Positions 1-9,952 of a stretch of 64,000 bases of DNA are shown here, piece by piece (the stretch's first letter is position 1; every line of letters starts with the position of its first letter). The stretch comes from Poteriospumella lacustris (taxonomy: Eukaryota; Sar; Chrysophyceae; Chromulinales; Dinobryaceae): assembly GCA_008000375.1 (NCBI GenBank), contig SMOI01000041.1, forward strand, positions 68,353 through 132,352, read 5' to 3'. The notes under the pieces were generated by a model. That model did not search any database. It had not been told where the DNA came from and saw nothing but the letters and a program-made list of their open reading frames with translations. The translations under genes were made by a program, and so were the position numbers.

Positions 1-183
1 GCACCGAGCAAAGCCTGGAGCCACTGTGAGAGAGGCGAAGCACCCACCATTCTCACAAGAGAAGTAGACCTATGCGAAGAATGGAGGTGGTCAACGAGGT
101 AAAGGAATGCTGACCATGCGATGTGACATGCCATGGCTGTGGGCTGTCTGACGACTGTTGACATTGTTGGTTCGTAGCTCGAC

Positions 184-930
184 ATGGCTACGGCGATCCC
201 CCCACCAGTTGAAGAAGACGAACGGCGACGTTGTCGCGGTTACCGTCCGATTGCCATGGTATTGGAGTTATGTCTCTTTCACGCTATCTTTGTTGAGGCC
301 GTATCTTGCCGTTTGGCGTGCAACCGATGATCCACGACTTTGCCTTTGTTCGACAACGAGACGCTGCGAGAGGCGGTGCGGCTTTGTTGCAGGGACCGAG
401 CACGCTTCAACAAGCCGTTGGACTCGTGGGACGTGAGTCAGGTGACTACAATGCGAAACATGCTCTTTTGGGCCAAAGCATTCAACCAATCGTCAGCAAC
501 GTGGGACGTTGGTCGTGTCACCGATATGGAGTTTATGTTCACTGCCGCCGCCCTATTCAATCAGCCACTTGCAACATGGAATGTGATATGGCCCAAATGT
601 TCTATTTTGTCGTGCGTTTCAATCAGCCATTGTCCTCGTGGGACGTCAGTAACGTATCGGATATGTCGAAAATGGTTTACCGAGCCATTGCATTCAACCA
701 GCCACTTGGCACGTGAGACGTGAGTAAGGTGTCTGATATGAGTAACATGTTTAACAGCACATCGCCATTTAATCAGCCGTTAGACACGTGGGATGTGAGC
801 CGAGTCACCCATATGAGCGACATGTTCTTCCAACCGCTGTCGTTTAACCGAGTCCGGTATAAGACAGATACCGTTTGGTATGTTTGAGGGAGCGACGTCC
901 TCTCCAGTGTCGCACTCACAGGTGTGGTAG
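184..930 (+). pseudogene. D1: decayed DUF285 leucine-rich-repeat gene
   Basis: The ATG at 184 leads into the family cap (RPIAMVLELCLF), which is then broken. Bases are missing between the cap and LPFGV and again before FDNETLREAV. The text then jumps from the CRDRAR segment straight into FNKPLDSWDVSQVTTM, so the first two repeats are gone. Family repeats continue in one frame to about 590 and in another from about 600 to the end. A TGA at 714-716 stands where the family has TGG (Trp of the TWDV motif). The end at 930 follows a remnant of the C-terminal cap (GMFEGAT). It is a multiply frameshifted dead copy at the left edge of the + array. Confidence 0.8.
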
Positions 931-1851
931 CGACGCTCCTTGAACCGTGAGGTCACTGGTGGTGACGACACCTTATCGAGGTGGAGGCAGGCCGCTCCAC
1001 GCCTATCCCTGGCTACCGAACGAGACCCAGAGACGTGGTCAGAAGGGGTGGACGTATAATACATGTTGGCGTGTGTGAAACTGTGTGCGCCGGCCAAGGT
1101 CGATGCGTAGTCAGGAGATGCAGTATACACCCATCGGCTAAAGCTGCAGCGTCGGGCTTCAATTGATGAAGCTACTCATGTTGCCTGACAGTGCCAACAG
1201 CAAAGTCTTCGTAACGTAGTAGTTTTAGCCAACGAGTGGAATGTCAGTGCGACTACAGTGCCATGTGTTCTGCTCCACATAGTTTATCGCAGCTTTCAAA
1301 TAGACTGTAGGTCGCCTTGGACTATAATGTCACGCACGGCACAAATGGTCTCTAGAGTCACACAACGTCGGTTGTCTCACCAGCCCGTGAAGCAGACCAC
1401 TGACTATGTGAACTGTTTACTCTCTAACTGTGTTCTCTACCAAACTGTAGGGTTAGGTGTAGGGTTCGGGTAAGATTTCGTGGGAATATGACGGGAATAT
1501 ATCGTAATATATACACAGTACACATCATAATACTCCGGAGAGAGGAACAGAGGTGTCGAGAGGAGTGAGGACCGTGCGCGGTTTCTCATGTACGTTTCAG
1601 ATGATAGAATACAACAAGATAGTAGGAAATAGCATATAGTCCACTTCTTACTGGTGTACACACCAGTAGCAGCAGCAGCTCGGTGATGACGTGATGACGA
1701 TGATGACCTCTCTCAGTCAGATCGATCGCCGCCGAGCGTCAAATCTCAAAAATATCATCATTGGACATACTAGAACAAAGAAAAAAGAAAGAGCAAAGGA
1801 AAAACAGCGAAAGTTGTGAACGCGGTGATGAAATGCACAAAGGAAGAGAAG
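931..1851. other. Intergenic DNA between D1 and D2 with duplicated 3' flank
   Basis: No convincing gene. Bases 1200-1520 are clearly homologous to 2975-3300 downstream of D2 and more distantly to 11085-11345 downstream of D6, so the 3' flank was copied with the gene. A G-rich stretch at 1447-1471 resembles degenerate TTAGGG repeats. The D2 leader begins near 1660. Confidence 0.6.
1681..1708 (+). promoter_or_regulatory. Shared CRE-like leader block upstream of D2
   Basis: Contains the core TGACGTGATGACGATGATG about 150 bp before the D2 ATG. Versions of this block precede seven + strand DUF285 loci at a similar distance. TGACG(T) is the known core of bZIP/CREB-type sites; a promoter or 5' UTR role is inferred from position and conservation. 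Confidence 0.4.
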
Positions 1852-2901
1852 ATGGACATCGAGATATCTGACGAGGTCCTGTCTTCTTCTCAGGAGTGGG
1901 AGTTGATCGGCGAACAAGACATTGGCCCACTTCCCCGTCCGATTGCAATAGAGTTGGATTTGTGTCTCTACCGCGCAGTGGCCGAAGGGTGTGGTGGTCG
2001 TGCGATGTTGCCGTTCGGCGTTAGCCAACTGATCAAAGACTTCGCCTTCGTGTCGTTCGATAACCAAACGTTGCGGCAGGCTGTCCAACTGTGGTGCAGT
2101 GATCGAGCACAGGCCCTCCAGGACTACGGGGAGATCAACGACTGGGATGTCAGCAACGTCACTAATATGGCCTCGCTCTTTCAATACGCTTCATCGTTTA
2201 ACGATCGCATCGATCGTTGGGACGTACGCCACGTCACGTCGATGGACCACATGTTTTACCAAGCGATCGCCTTCAACCAACCTCTCAGCACCTGGAATGT
2301 CCATCGAGTAACGACCATGAAGGGCATGTTCTGCGGCGCTGCCTCGTTCAACCAGCCGTTGGACACGTGGGATGTTCGTCACGTAACGTCTATGCAGTTT
2401 GTGTTCTCTCGAACGACAGCGTTTAACCAGCCACTAGCCACGTGGGATGTCAGCCACATCACAAACATGTGTTCTCTCTTCTTTCAAGCCAGTTCATTCA
2501 ACCAGCCGTTGGACGCGTGGGATGTGTCGCAGGTGACCGATATGAGTTTCCTGTTTGATAGCGCCTGGTCATTCAATGGCTCGTTGGCGACCTGGGACGT
2601 GCGCCAGGTACGGAGTATGAGTGGAATGTTCAACGACGCTTTCCTGTTTGATCTGCCGTTGGACACGTGGGACGTATCGCAGGTGACCGACATGAATCAC
2701 ATGTTTGCGGGGGCCTCGTCGTTCAACCAACCATTGTCCCACTGGGACGTGAGCCAGGTGATCAATATGAGGCGTATGTTTTATGGCGCGTCGCGTTTCA
2801 ACCAGCCACTGGACACGTGGGATGTGAGGGCGTGGCAGGTTATGAAGGATATGTTTCTTGGGGCGACGGCGTTTCAGCAGTCGATGCCCGTGCAGCACTG
2901 A
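1852..2901 (+). CDS. D2: DUF285 (BspA-like) leucine-rich-repeat protein
   Basis: A 349-residue protein if it starts at the ATG at 1852 (MDIEISDEVLSSS), which matches the starts of D6, D10 and D11; an in-frame ATG at 1828 would add eight residues. The N-terminal cap holds RPIAIELDLCLYRAV, then LPFGVSQLIKDFAFV, then DNQTLRQAVQLWCSDRA. Ten repeats follow, each about 33 residues, starting with INDWDVSNVTNM and running as FNQPLxxWDVxxVTxMxxMF. The C-terminal cap is GATAFQQSMPV. In other organisms DUF285 repeats form leucine-rich-repeat-like solenoids used for binding. There is no signal peptide or membrane segment, so an intracellular scaffold is inferred. No intron is evident. Confidence 0.85.
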   Translation: MDIEISDEVLSSSQEWELIGEQDIGPLPRPIAIELDLCLYRAVAEGCGGRAMLPFGVSQLIKDFAFVSFDNQTLRQAVQLWCSDRAQALQDYGEINDWDVSNVTNMASLFQYASSFNDRIDRWDVRHVTSMDHMFYQAIAFNQPLSTWNVHRVTTMKGMFCGAASFNQPLDTWDVRHVTSMQFVFSRTTAFNQPLATWDVSHITNMCSLFFQASSFNQPLDAWDVSQVTDMSFLFDSAWSFNGSLATWDVRQVRSMSGMFNDAFLFDLPLDTWDVSQVTDMNHMFAGASSFNQPLSHWDVSQVINMRRMFYGASRFNQPLDTWDVRAWQVMKDMFLGATAFQQSMPVQH

Positions 2902-3455
2902 AACGGACAGGTGGTTCTTAACCAGGTCAAGTTGATAGACGACCTTCCGCGTGCCTGTGTTGTGTGAGATACAGGGACACGTAGCGTAGTAGTGTCTGTC
3001 AACGATGATCGACGTGGGAATGAATGGTGCGACTGCAGTACCATGCGTTCTATCTATACGGTCACCCCCCCCCCCATATCGTAGCTTTCCAATAGACCTT
3101 CGGTCGCCTGGGACGGTAGTGTCACGTCACAAAGGGTCCCTAGAGTCACACAACATTCGGTCGTTTCACCAGCCCGTGAAGCGGGCCACTGTCTATGTGA
3201 ACTGTTTGTCTCTCTGACTATTTGCTCTCAACTGTAGGTGTAACTGTAGGTGTAAGGTTCGGGTAAGAATTCGTGAGAATATGTGATTTCAGATCGTAAT
3301 ATAACTGCATATGTACATATGCTCCGAAGAGAGGAAAAGTGGCGAAGAATAGTGTGCGGGGTTACTCATGTACTTTCAGTTGACCGAGAACACTGGACAG
3401 TCAGCTACAATGCACACACAAGTTCAAGTCTACGGTTGTACACACGTTTGGTGGG

Positions 3456-3480
3456 CGGTGATGACAGGATGACGATGACC
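3456..3480 (+). promoter_or_regulatory. CRE-like leader block in front of relic D3
   Basis: Reads GGTGATGACAGGATGACGAT, a diverged copy of the shared block, with the usual spacing to the relic start at 3595. It remains although the gene behind it is gone. Confidence 0.35.
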
Positions 3481-3594
3481 TCTCTCTTGTCGCTCTGCTG
3501 CCGGTGACGACAAAGCTCCAAATATAAACGGAAGCAAAGAACCAGTGAAAGTGGTGTGAGAGCTGCGTTTGAAATGCACAAAGGAAGAGAGAAG

Positions 3595-3681
3595 ATGGAC
3601 ATCGATGGCCTTGAGCTCTTTGACGAAAATGATAGCCGAATAACACCAGTCGCTCGACGTCTGTCTGCCAGCCAACGATAA
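3595..3681 (+). pseudogene. D3: N-terminal relic of a DUF285 gene
   Basis: ATG at 3595 opens with MDIDGLELFDEN, recognisable as the MDVNDVELPEE start of the left-array genes, and the preceding bases (aaggaagagagaag) match those before D2 and D6. After about 12 residues the similarity stops and a TAA closes the frame at 3681. Everything downstream of the start region has been lost. Confidence 0.6.
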
Positions 3682-4339
3682 AAGTAGCCTTAGTACTCAG
3701 CCAAACTAGACCAACCGGTTGGTTTGTGCAACAATGACTTCCTCGCATGAACTGCGGCACTCGTGTGAATGGCGAAGCTTCCATCTGTGTGTGGGTGTTT
3801 GCGTGTGTGTGTGTGTGAAACAGGGATGGTTTTTAGGTCTTGGATAGATAGCAATGGATAGGACAATTGTCAATTACCATTACCATGACAAACTACCAAA
3901 AAATGGGTCAGCGTGTTGCAGACGACGGATGCACCGAGTAAAACTTGCATAGATCTGTAGCGATATGTAGCGTATGATGGTGTGGTCGGTGTGGTTGTAC
4001 TCTTCGGTATGTCATCGTACACTCTTCCTGCTGATATGGCAGTGGAAGTCGGCATTTCAACCGGCCTTTTGTGTACTGCTGTAGGTATATCAAACACGTC
4101 GACCGAAAAAAATCCACTGCCAAAAAATTGGTCACCCATCTGGAATTATTGGTATGGATTAGTTTTTTGGTATTCGGTATTCGGTATTGTCATTGTCATT
4201 GTCATTGTCATTGTCATCGTCTCTAAAAAAAGCAGTCGCACCTGTTCATGATCGACCAATAAAATCCAAGAAGATAACCCTACAGATATTCATGTGATGT
4301 TGTGGCGCTGAGCAACAAATAACTCGAGATCAACATAGC

Positions 4340-5068
4340 ATGTCCACCCAAACAACCCTTCCAGCGCAAACCGGCGATGAACCAAGTCGTGGCAATCCAC
4401 AACCACCGATCACCACCGTATTGGATTTATGTCTCTATCGCGCAGTGAGCGATCATTGTGGAGGTCGCATCTTGCCATATGGTATACGGCAGATGATCAA
4501 AGACTATACCTGGGTACCCTTCGACAACGAGACGCTACGAGAGGCGGCGAAGCTGTGGTCCACTGACCGAGCGCTCGCGAAACGACAATTCGGGGAGATC
4601 AACGATTGGGACGTGAGCCAGGTCACCTCTCTGAGTCTCCTCTTCCGCAATTCACCGTTTAATGAGCGCATCGACCGTTGGGACGTGCGGAACGTCACAT
4701 CGATGTGTGGCATGTTTTTCGGTGCGGTATCTTTCAACCAGCCGCTGGACACGTGGGACGTGCGTCAGGTGACCACGATGTACAGCATGTTCTGTGGCGC
4801 CTCCTCGTTCAACCAGCCTCTCGCCCGTTGGGAGGTGGGCCGTGTGAGTAATATGCGTAGCCTGTTTTCGCGTGCCGTGTCGTTCAATCAGCCACTGGCG
4901 ACGTGGGACGTCAGCCACGTCACGACGATGGCCTATCTCTTCGCCGGTGCTTCGTCATTCAATCAGCCGCTGGTTACGTGGGACATCAGCCAAGTCACGA
5001 ATAAGGCGGGAATGTTTGACGACGCCGAGTCCTTCAACCAGCCACTGGTGACATGGGATGTGAGTTAG
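4340..5068 (+). CDS. D4: C-terminally truncated DUF285 repeat protein
   Basis: ATG at 4340 starts MSTQTTLPAQTGDEPSRG, a start resembling the right-array type (MSTRTTPSARTDE in D20) rather than the MDVND type of its neighbours. The cap LDLCLYRAVSDHCGGRILPYG and DNETLREAAKLW are intact. Seven repeats follow. The frame ends inside a repeat: after VTWDVS a TAG at 5066-5068 replaces the family CAG (Gln), and the sequence beyond no longer resembles the family. The 242-residue product lacks the C-terminal cap. It may be expressed as a short form or be a recent pseudogene. Confidence 0.7.
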   Translation: MSTQTTLPAQTGDEPSRGNPQPPITTVLDLCLYRAVSDHCGGRILPYGIRQMIKDYTWVPFDNETLREAAKLWSTDRALAKRQFGEINDWDVSQVTSLSLLFRNSPFNERIDRWDVRNVTSMCGMFFGAVSFNQPLDTWDVRQVTTMYSMFCGASSFNQPLARWEVGRVSNMRSLFSRAVSFNQPLATWDVSHVTTMAYLFAGASSFNQPLVTWDISQVTNKAGMFDDAESFNQPLVTWDVS

Positions 5069-5512
5069 GTCTGTCTGTTGGATTGCGTGTTGTTGACGGT
5101 GTGGGGTGTAAGAGTTAGTTTCAAGTATATGTAATGTTGGTTTGTAAGTCATTGAACACGTGAGATCTACGCCGTACATCGTGTCAACCGTCAATGTCGG
5201 ACGGATGGATGGTTAGTCGTATTAGTAGTGATCAAGGGAGAGTATTGCGAACCGGACAACACTTGGATGAAAGACTACTGAAAGAAACAAGAACAAGTTA
5301 CCCGTTGGGCAATAATCACCATCTCGATGTGTGATATCGGTACATGATTTGAATGCGACTAGTACATATCTGCTGTTGATATGCCTACACTAAACGGGTA
5401 ATACAAAACCAACAAGTGTACATCCAAGCCGTCATGAGAAGCGTGAGTGAGAGGTCGATCACCACATCGTTTTTCACAACAGATCATTCATTCACCGTCA
5501 AGGCCACTAGCT
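5069..5512. other. Spacer between D4 and D5
   Basis: No gene, repeat or family flank recognised. The CRE-like leader seen before other left-array genes is not obvious here, which fits D5 having a different N-terminus. Confidence 0.5.
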
Positions 5513-6817
5513 ATGAATACCTCTCACACAGTCTCTGATTCCCCAGTCGCCAGGCTGTTGCTGTTGGATTTGTGCCTCTTCCGCGTGGTCACCCAACAAC
5601 GTGGTGGAGGTGGTCACCGAGTCCTGCCGTACGGAGTGCGACAACTGATCAAGGACTACGCCTGGGTGACATTGGATAACCAGACACTACGGGAAGCCGT
5701 GCAGTTGTGGTGCCGCGACCGCGCCAAGGCCCTGCAGAAGTACGGAGAGATCAACGATTGGGATGTGAGTCAGGTCACCGATATGACCTCGCTGTTCATG
5801 GGTGCGACGACGTTCAACGATTGTATTGCGCGTTGGGATGTCCGGCAGGTCACCTCGATGATGGCCATGTTTGACAGCGCGGCGTCTTTCAACCAACCGT
5901 TGTCGGCGTGGGAGGTGGGTCAGGTGACGACGATGCAGTCGATGTTCTCGCAGGCTTCCTCGTTCAACCAGCCGTTGAACACTTGGAACGTGGGGCACGT
6001 GACGGATATGCGTGCGATGTTTCACCGGGCCATGTCCTTCGACCAGCCGTTGTCCACGTGGGATGTGAGTCAGGTCACAGCGATGACGCACATGTTTGAA
6101 CGCGCCACGGTTTTCAACCAGCCGTTGGACACGTGGGACGTGAGTCGGGTGGAATCGATGGAGCGCATGTTTGCACGGGCTGCGTCGTTCAACCAGCCGT
6201 TGTCTGGCTGGGACGTCAGACGTGTCACCAATATGAATCAGATGTTTGCGCAAGCGCAGGCCTTCAACCAACCGTTGGCGTCCTGGGACGTACGTCACGT
6301 GACGACGATGAATCATATGTTTCAGGTGGCCGTGTTGTTCAACCAGCCGTTGGCGTCCTGGGACGTCCGGGGTGTCACGAGTATGCGGTATCTGTTCAGT
6401 GGGGCCTCGTCCTTCAACCAGCCGTTGGACACGTGGGAGGTAGGTCACGTCACGACGATGAGTGGGCTCTTTGACAGCGCACGGTCGTTCAATCAACCGT
6501 TGGCCTCGTGGACGGTGCACCAGGTGACGGATATGAGCAACATGTTCTATGACGCCATCTCGTTTGATCAGCCGTTGGACACGTGGGATGTGTCGCAGGT
6601 GACCGACATGAATCACATGTTTTCCGGGGCCTCGTCGTTCAACCAACCGTTGTCCCACTGGGACGTGCGCCAGGTGACCAATATGAGTGGTATGTTCAGT
6701 GGAGCGTCGGGTTTCAACCAGCCACTGGACACGTGGGATGTGAGTGCGTGTCAGGTGATGCATGGTATGTTTGTTGGGGCGACGGCGTTTCAACAGGCGA
6801 TGCCCGTGAAGCGCTGA
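5513..6817 (+). CDS. D5: longest DUF285 repeat protein of the window
   Basis: Start chosen at ATG 5513 (MNTSHTVSDSPVAR); the frame is open upstream to a GTG at 5447 but no earlier ATG is present. The product is 434 residues. The cap is LDLCLFRVVTQQ...LPYGVRQLIKDYAWV, with a GGGGH insertion between the two halves. Fourteen repeats follow, the highest count here; neighbouring repeats are nearly identical (two consecutive FNQPLASWDV units), pointing to repeat gain by unequal exchange. The C-terminal cap is GATAFQQAMPVKR. The last three repeats and the cap are very close to those of D2 and D6, consistent with gene conversion. A long antisense frame (5687-7171) is a shadow of the repeat codons. 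Confidence 0.85.
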   Translation: MNTSHTVSDSPVARLLLLDLCLFRVVTQQRGGGGHRVLPYGVRQLIKDYAWVTLDNQTLREAVQLWCRDRAKALQKYGEINDWDVSQVTDMTSLFMGATTFNDCIARWDVRQVTSMMAMFDSAASFNQPLSAWEVGQVTTMQSMFSQASSFNQPLNTWNVGHVTDMRAMFHRAMSFDQPLSTWDVSQVTAMTHMFERATVFNQPLDTWDVSRVESMERMFARAASFNQPLSGWDVRRVTNMNQMFAQAQAFNQPLASWDVRHVTTMNHMFQVAVLFNQPLASWDVRGVTSMRYLFSGASSFNQPLDTWEVGHVTTMSGLFDSARSFNQPLASWTVHQVTDMSNMFYDAISFDQPLDTWDVSQVTDMNHMFSGASSFNQPLSHWDVRQVTNMSGMFSGASGFNQPLDTWDVSACQVMHGMFVGATAFQQAMPVKR

Positions 6818-7470
6818 CCCGTGAAACAGACAGGTGGTCTCCTCCTCGCTGGTGTCGCCACGGGCCGCGCGAGGCAGCCTGACGCAGCCGACACGGCCCG
6901 ACGACAACGGACCGACACGTTGCACCACTCGCTGCGGGCCGCGTATCACGCGTTGTGTCGCCGCATAACGTCGATCGCGCGCGGCGATGGTCGCACCTGG
7001 CGGCGACCTGGGCGGCGACGGATATGCGCGAGTTTCTCTGGCTCCTGAGCCTCCTGCGCCACGCTGCTGTGGCTCCTCGGCGTGTCGTTGTACGCGTCGC
7101 TGTCGGCGCGTGTTGCTTATTTTCTGAATATCCCACACGTTATATATCCCAATACGTTTAAATGGCTCCATGAAATCCTCAAAGCGACGTGATGTAGAGA
7201 GAATATCAGTTGGATGTTCTAGATCCCATTCGAGTGGTCTAACTCAAGTTTTGAAGACACCAAACCGTTTCGAACATCCGTATCAATGTCAAAGCATTGT
7301 GGAAGCGTGAATAGAAGAACTGTCGCGTTCATCGCCCACCGCGAGAAAATGACCGCGAGAAAATGAGGAAGTCGGCCGCTGCCGCAGCTGCCGCCGCTGC
7401 CGCTGGCGCTGGCGCTGGCGCTGGCGCTGGCGCTGGCGCTGGCGCTGGTCGACTGCTGTCGCTGGGCGGA
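6818..7470. other. GC-rich convergent spacer between D5 and CRN1
   Basis: Separates D5 (+) from CRN1 (-). Its right end is the former C-terminal coding sequence of CRN1, now behind a stop codon (see the repeat at 7399-7449). No independent gene is supported. Confidence 0.55.
7399..7449 (-). repeat. (GCTGGC)n hexanucleotide tract in the lost CRN1 tail
   Basis: About eight units of GCTGGC. Read on the - strand in the CRN1 frame it would encode Ser-Ala repeats directly after QRQQSTS, the same context in which CRN2 has STSGSGDARS. It is therefore an expanded copy of a former coding segment that now lies past the stop. Confidence 0.7.
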
Positions 7471-9470
7471 CTAACGGTCGGCGCCGGTGCGCGCCGCTTT
7501 GCTTGTGCCCGCAGGGGCCGGTCGCGAGCGCTTCGCGCTGCTCTCGCGGCCCGCGGTGGGCTCGCGCGCGGCGCCGCGTCTGCTCTGTGCCAGCGGCTCC
7601 GTCAGGCTGCCGGTCGCCGCTGCGGTTGGTCGCACATCGGTCGCTTCGCTTACCGTGTGTCTGTACACGTACTGCTGGAAGCCCCTCTCTGCCACCGGCA
7701 CGTGGGCGCTGTCCACCTTCGTCTCCTCTTTCCGCGTGGGCAGCGCCTGTTCCCTCTCGCGTGCACCGTTTGCAGGTAGCACAAAGACCAGCGCCTTGCG
7801 GGCTACCTGCAGCCGCACATCGTCCGCGTACGCGAGCCGGATGGCGTGCAGCCCATTGCGCTTCACGGGGTGCGACGTCCCCACGGTCATCTGCAGCACC
7901 ACCAGCTGATACCCGCCCGTGGGGAGACCCACGAGGTAGAAGGCGCTGCCCGACTCGAGCGTCGAGATGATGCGCGGTACGTAGAGTACGCCTGGCACTA
8001 GACGCGCGGTCTTCTTCCAGTCGTGTGGGAGCAGCTCTCGCACTGGCGGCACCTCGAACTTCGCAGAGGAGCCCCCACTGAGCGACAGAGCGGTGCAGCG
8101 CGTGCCATCGAGTGGCGTCAGCCAGAGACAGACCTTCTCGAAGAGGTGGCCTTCGAACACGGCACCGAACGTCTCAGAGGCGGTATTGAACATGCCCGTG
8201 GCTCTGGCTAACAGCTGCGGGCGGTGCTTCTGGACCAGCCGCTGGAAGACGGCGTCCGAGGCGAACGTGTACTTCGTAACGCCGCGGTAGTCGACCTCAC
8301 CGGCAGTCGACACCGGCGGGTTGATGTGCACGAGCATGTAGTAGCTCTGCAGCGAATCCACCGAAACGCCGCCGGACGGGAAGAAGGACTCCGCGATGGC
8401 TCCTCCTTTCTCGAATAGGGCTTTCTCCATCAGCCTGCGGGGATCTCCGTACATGCGCGAAGGATTCGAAGGGTCTCCGTAGGGAAACAGGTAGCGCGGC
8501 ACCCCTCCGAACAGCACGAAGTCTTCGTACCAGCTGTCGATGTCCGCACTCACGAACAGCAGCTCCGCCTCGCTCCAGGTCGGCAGGGTGAACCGCTGGG
8601 AGGGGGAGTTCTTGAGGATCTCTTTGTACCGGGCCGGATTGGGGGAGCTGAAGATGTACGTCCACTGTGCGCGCGACACGGGCGCCGCCGCGTCATCGAT
8701 GTCGCACAGCAGGAGGAACCGCTTCGGGCGCATGCGGACGCCATCTTCGCTCGAGCACCAGAACTCGCCGGGCGCTCCGCTGGGCTCGAAGCACACGTAC
8801 ACACCTCGCGTGAACTCGAGGGCGAAGCGCTTGTCTTTGATGCTTTCGTCGGTCAGGAACCGGTAGATGAAATACACAAGAAAGAGGGACGTTCCGATCC
8901 CCGGAACGCCGGTGAACAGCGTGGCACAGTAGGTGCCAGTCTGTTGACGAAACCGTGTCTGTGCCGCAGTCTCGTACAGTGTCTTGTATGCGTCTCGCAC
9001 GTAGATCTTCTCCGGGATAAGTCCGTATCGGGCACGGAACAATTCCGGCAGACGCTTGACCAGTAGATGGTCGCCACGAATGGATCCAGGGGTGCCGTTC
9101 GAGAAGGTAGCCAAATCGACAGAGCACAACTCGAACACGAATTGTTCCTTCCATTTCGCCGCCGTCGCAGAATTAGGGACAACACCTGCAAATAAACAAT
9201 ACATTGTGATGGCATAAGGGAATTAAAGCAATAATCATTTGATGGAACAAAGACAGAAAACAAATCATCACCTGACGGATTTGTCCAACCGACAACCCAA
9301 GAAGATATTCGTTCCCATAGGCCCACAAGTAAAAAACAAAAAAATAATGTGATAGGAAAATAATGATGGCATTGTAAGGGGTTGCATACTTGGTTGGAGT
9401 TGGAAGTCATGCCCAGGGCAAACGATTCCAGGAAGGGCTTCAACAATTGTTCCATCAACACGTCTTCCAT
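7471..9470 (-). CDS. CRN1: Crinkler/RHS-type NTPase with altered Walker A
   Basis: The main exon (9185-7471) encodes a P-loop NTPase of the Crinkler/RHS kind: CATLFTGVPGIGTSLFLVY (Walker A region), RFLLLCDIDD (Walker B-like), the arm YKEILKNSPSQRFTLPTWSE, and FGGVPRYLFP, a hallmark of this family. The Walker A lysine is replaced: GGA-ACG-TCC (GTS), where CRN2 has GGA-AAG-TCC (GKS), so ATP binding is doubtful. A likely intron (9271-9186, GTGATG...TTGCAG) joins an upstream exon that I start at ATG 9470; this gives 637 residues, but the first exon does not resemble that of CRN2 and is uncertain. The C-terminus stops early: TAG follows GADR where CRN2 continues into an Arg/Ser-rich tail. Possibly a decaying copy. 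Confidence 0.7.
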
Positions 9471-9952
9471 AGCCACAGTGTCTGCAAGACTGTTGAACAG
9501 GCGAAGGACCGGACATTATAAAAATAATCTTCCAAATATTTTGTAAACGAAAGAAATGATTGTGACACTTATAGTGAATCCGCCATCGTTGGAAACTGGA
9601 CCGAACGACAGAACAAGTCGACGCGTCGAGAAAGCCCCCGACAAAGTCGCCACAGAACCACCCGCGTGGTGAGCGTTTCTCTTTTTTCGCCTCTCTGGCT
9701 CTCGGGGAAATCTTCAGTAGGCAGCAGAGAACAACAAAATGGGGCAAGAATGCCCAAAATGGGGCAAGAATGCACACAGTCCCCTTCTACTTTTGTACCG
9801 GTGCTGTTGTGTGGGGGGATGTGACGTGATGACGATGACCGTCGCTGCTGTCGACGACCTCTCGACAGGCACAAGGGATCGCGCAGAAGCCAATCCATAT
9901 CATAGGAACAGCAAAAGCTGCAAAGACTCGCGGAATACAGAAGGAAGAGAAG
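9471..9952. other. Divergent intergenic region CRN1 / D6
   Basis: Between the oppositely oriented CRN1 and D6. Holds the D6 leader, including an imperfect 14-bp direct repeat (AAAATGGGGCAAGA, about 9737-9770) and the CRE-like block. Short frames here have no family resemblance. Confidence 0.5.
9819..9840 (+). promoter_or_regulatory. CRE-like leader block of D6
   Basis: GATGTGACGTGATGACGATG lies about 120 bp before the D6 ATG, preceded by the TTGTACC/TGTGTGG context and followed by the CTCTCGACAGG stretch shared with D11 and D12. Confidence 0.45.

Larger units (their letters stand above)
2902..4339. other. Intergenic DNA between D2 and D4
   Basis: Holds the duplicated 3' flank (about 2975-3300), an 11-base C run at 3065-3075, a decayed leader with the D3 relic, and a (TTGTCA)n microsatellite at about 4188-4219. 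No other gene is supported. Confidence 0.6.

Noticed and set aside
5687-7171. 494-residue open frame on the - strand opposite D5 (and similar antisense frames opposite most DUF285 genes, for example 35933-36451 and 38195-38533)
   Set aside because: They mirror the sense repeats (periodic HVPRVQRLVER text every 33 residues); the reverse complement of the repeat codons simply lacks stops. No independent start context or domain.
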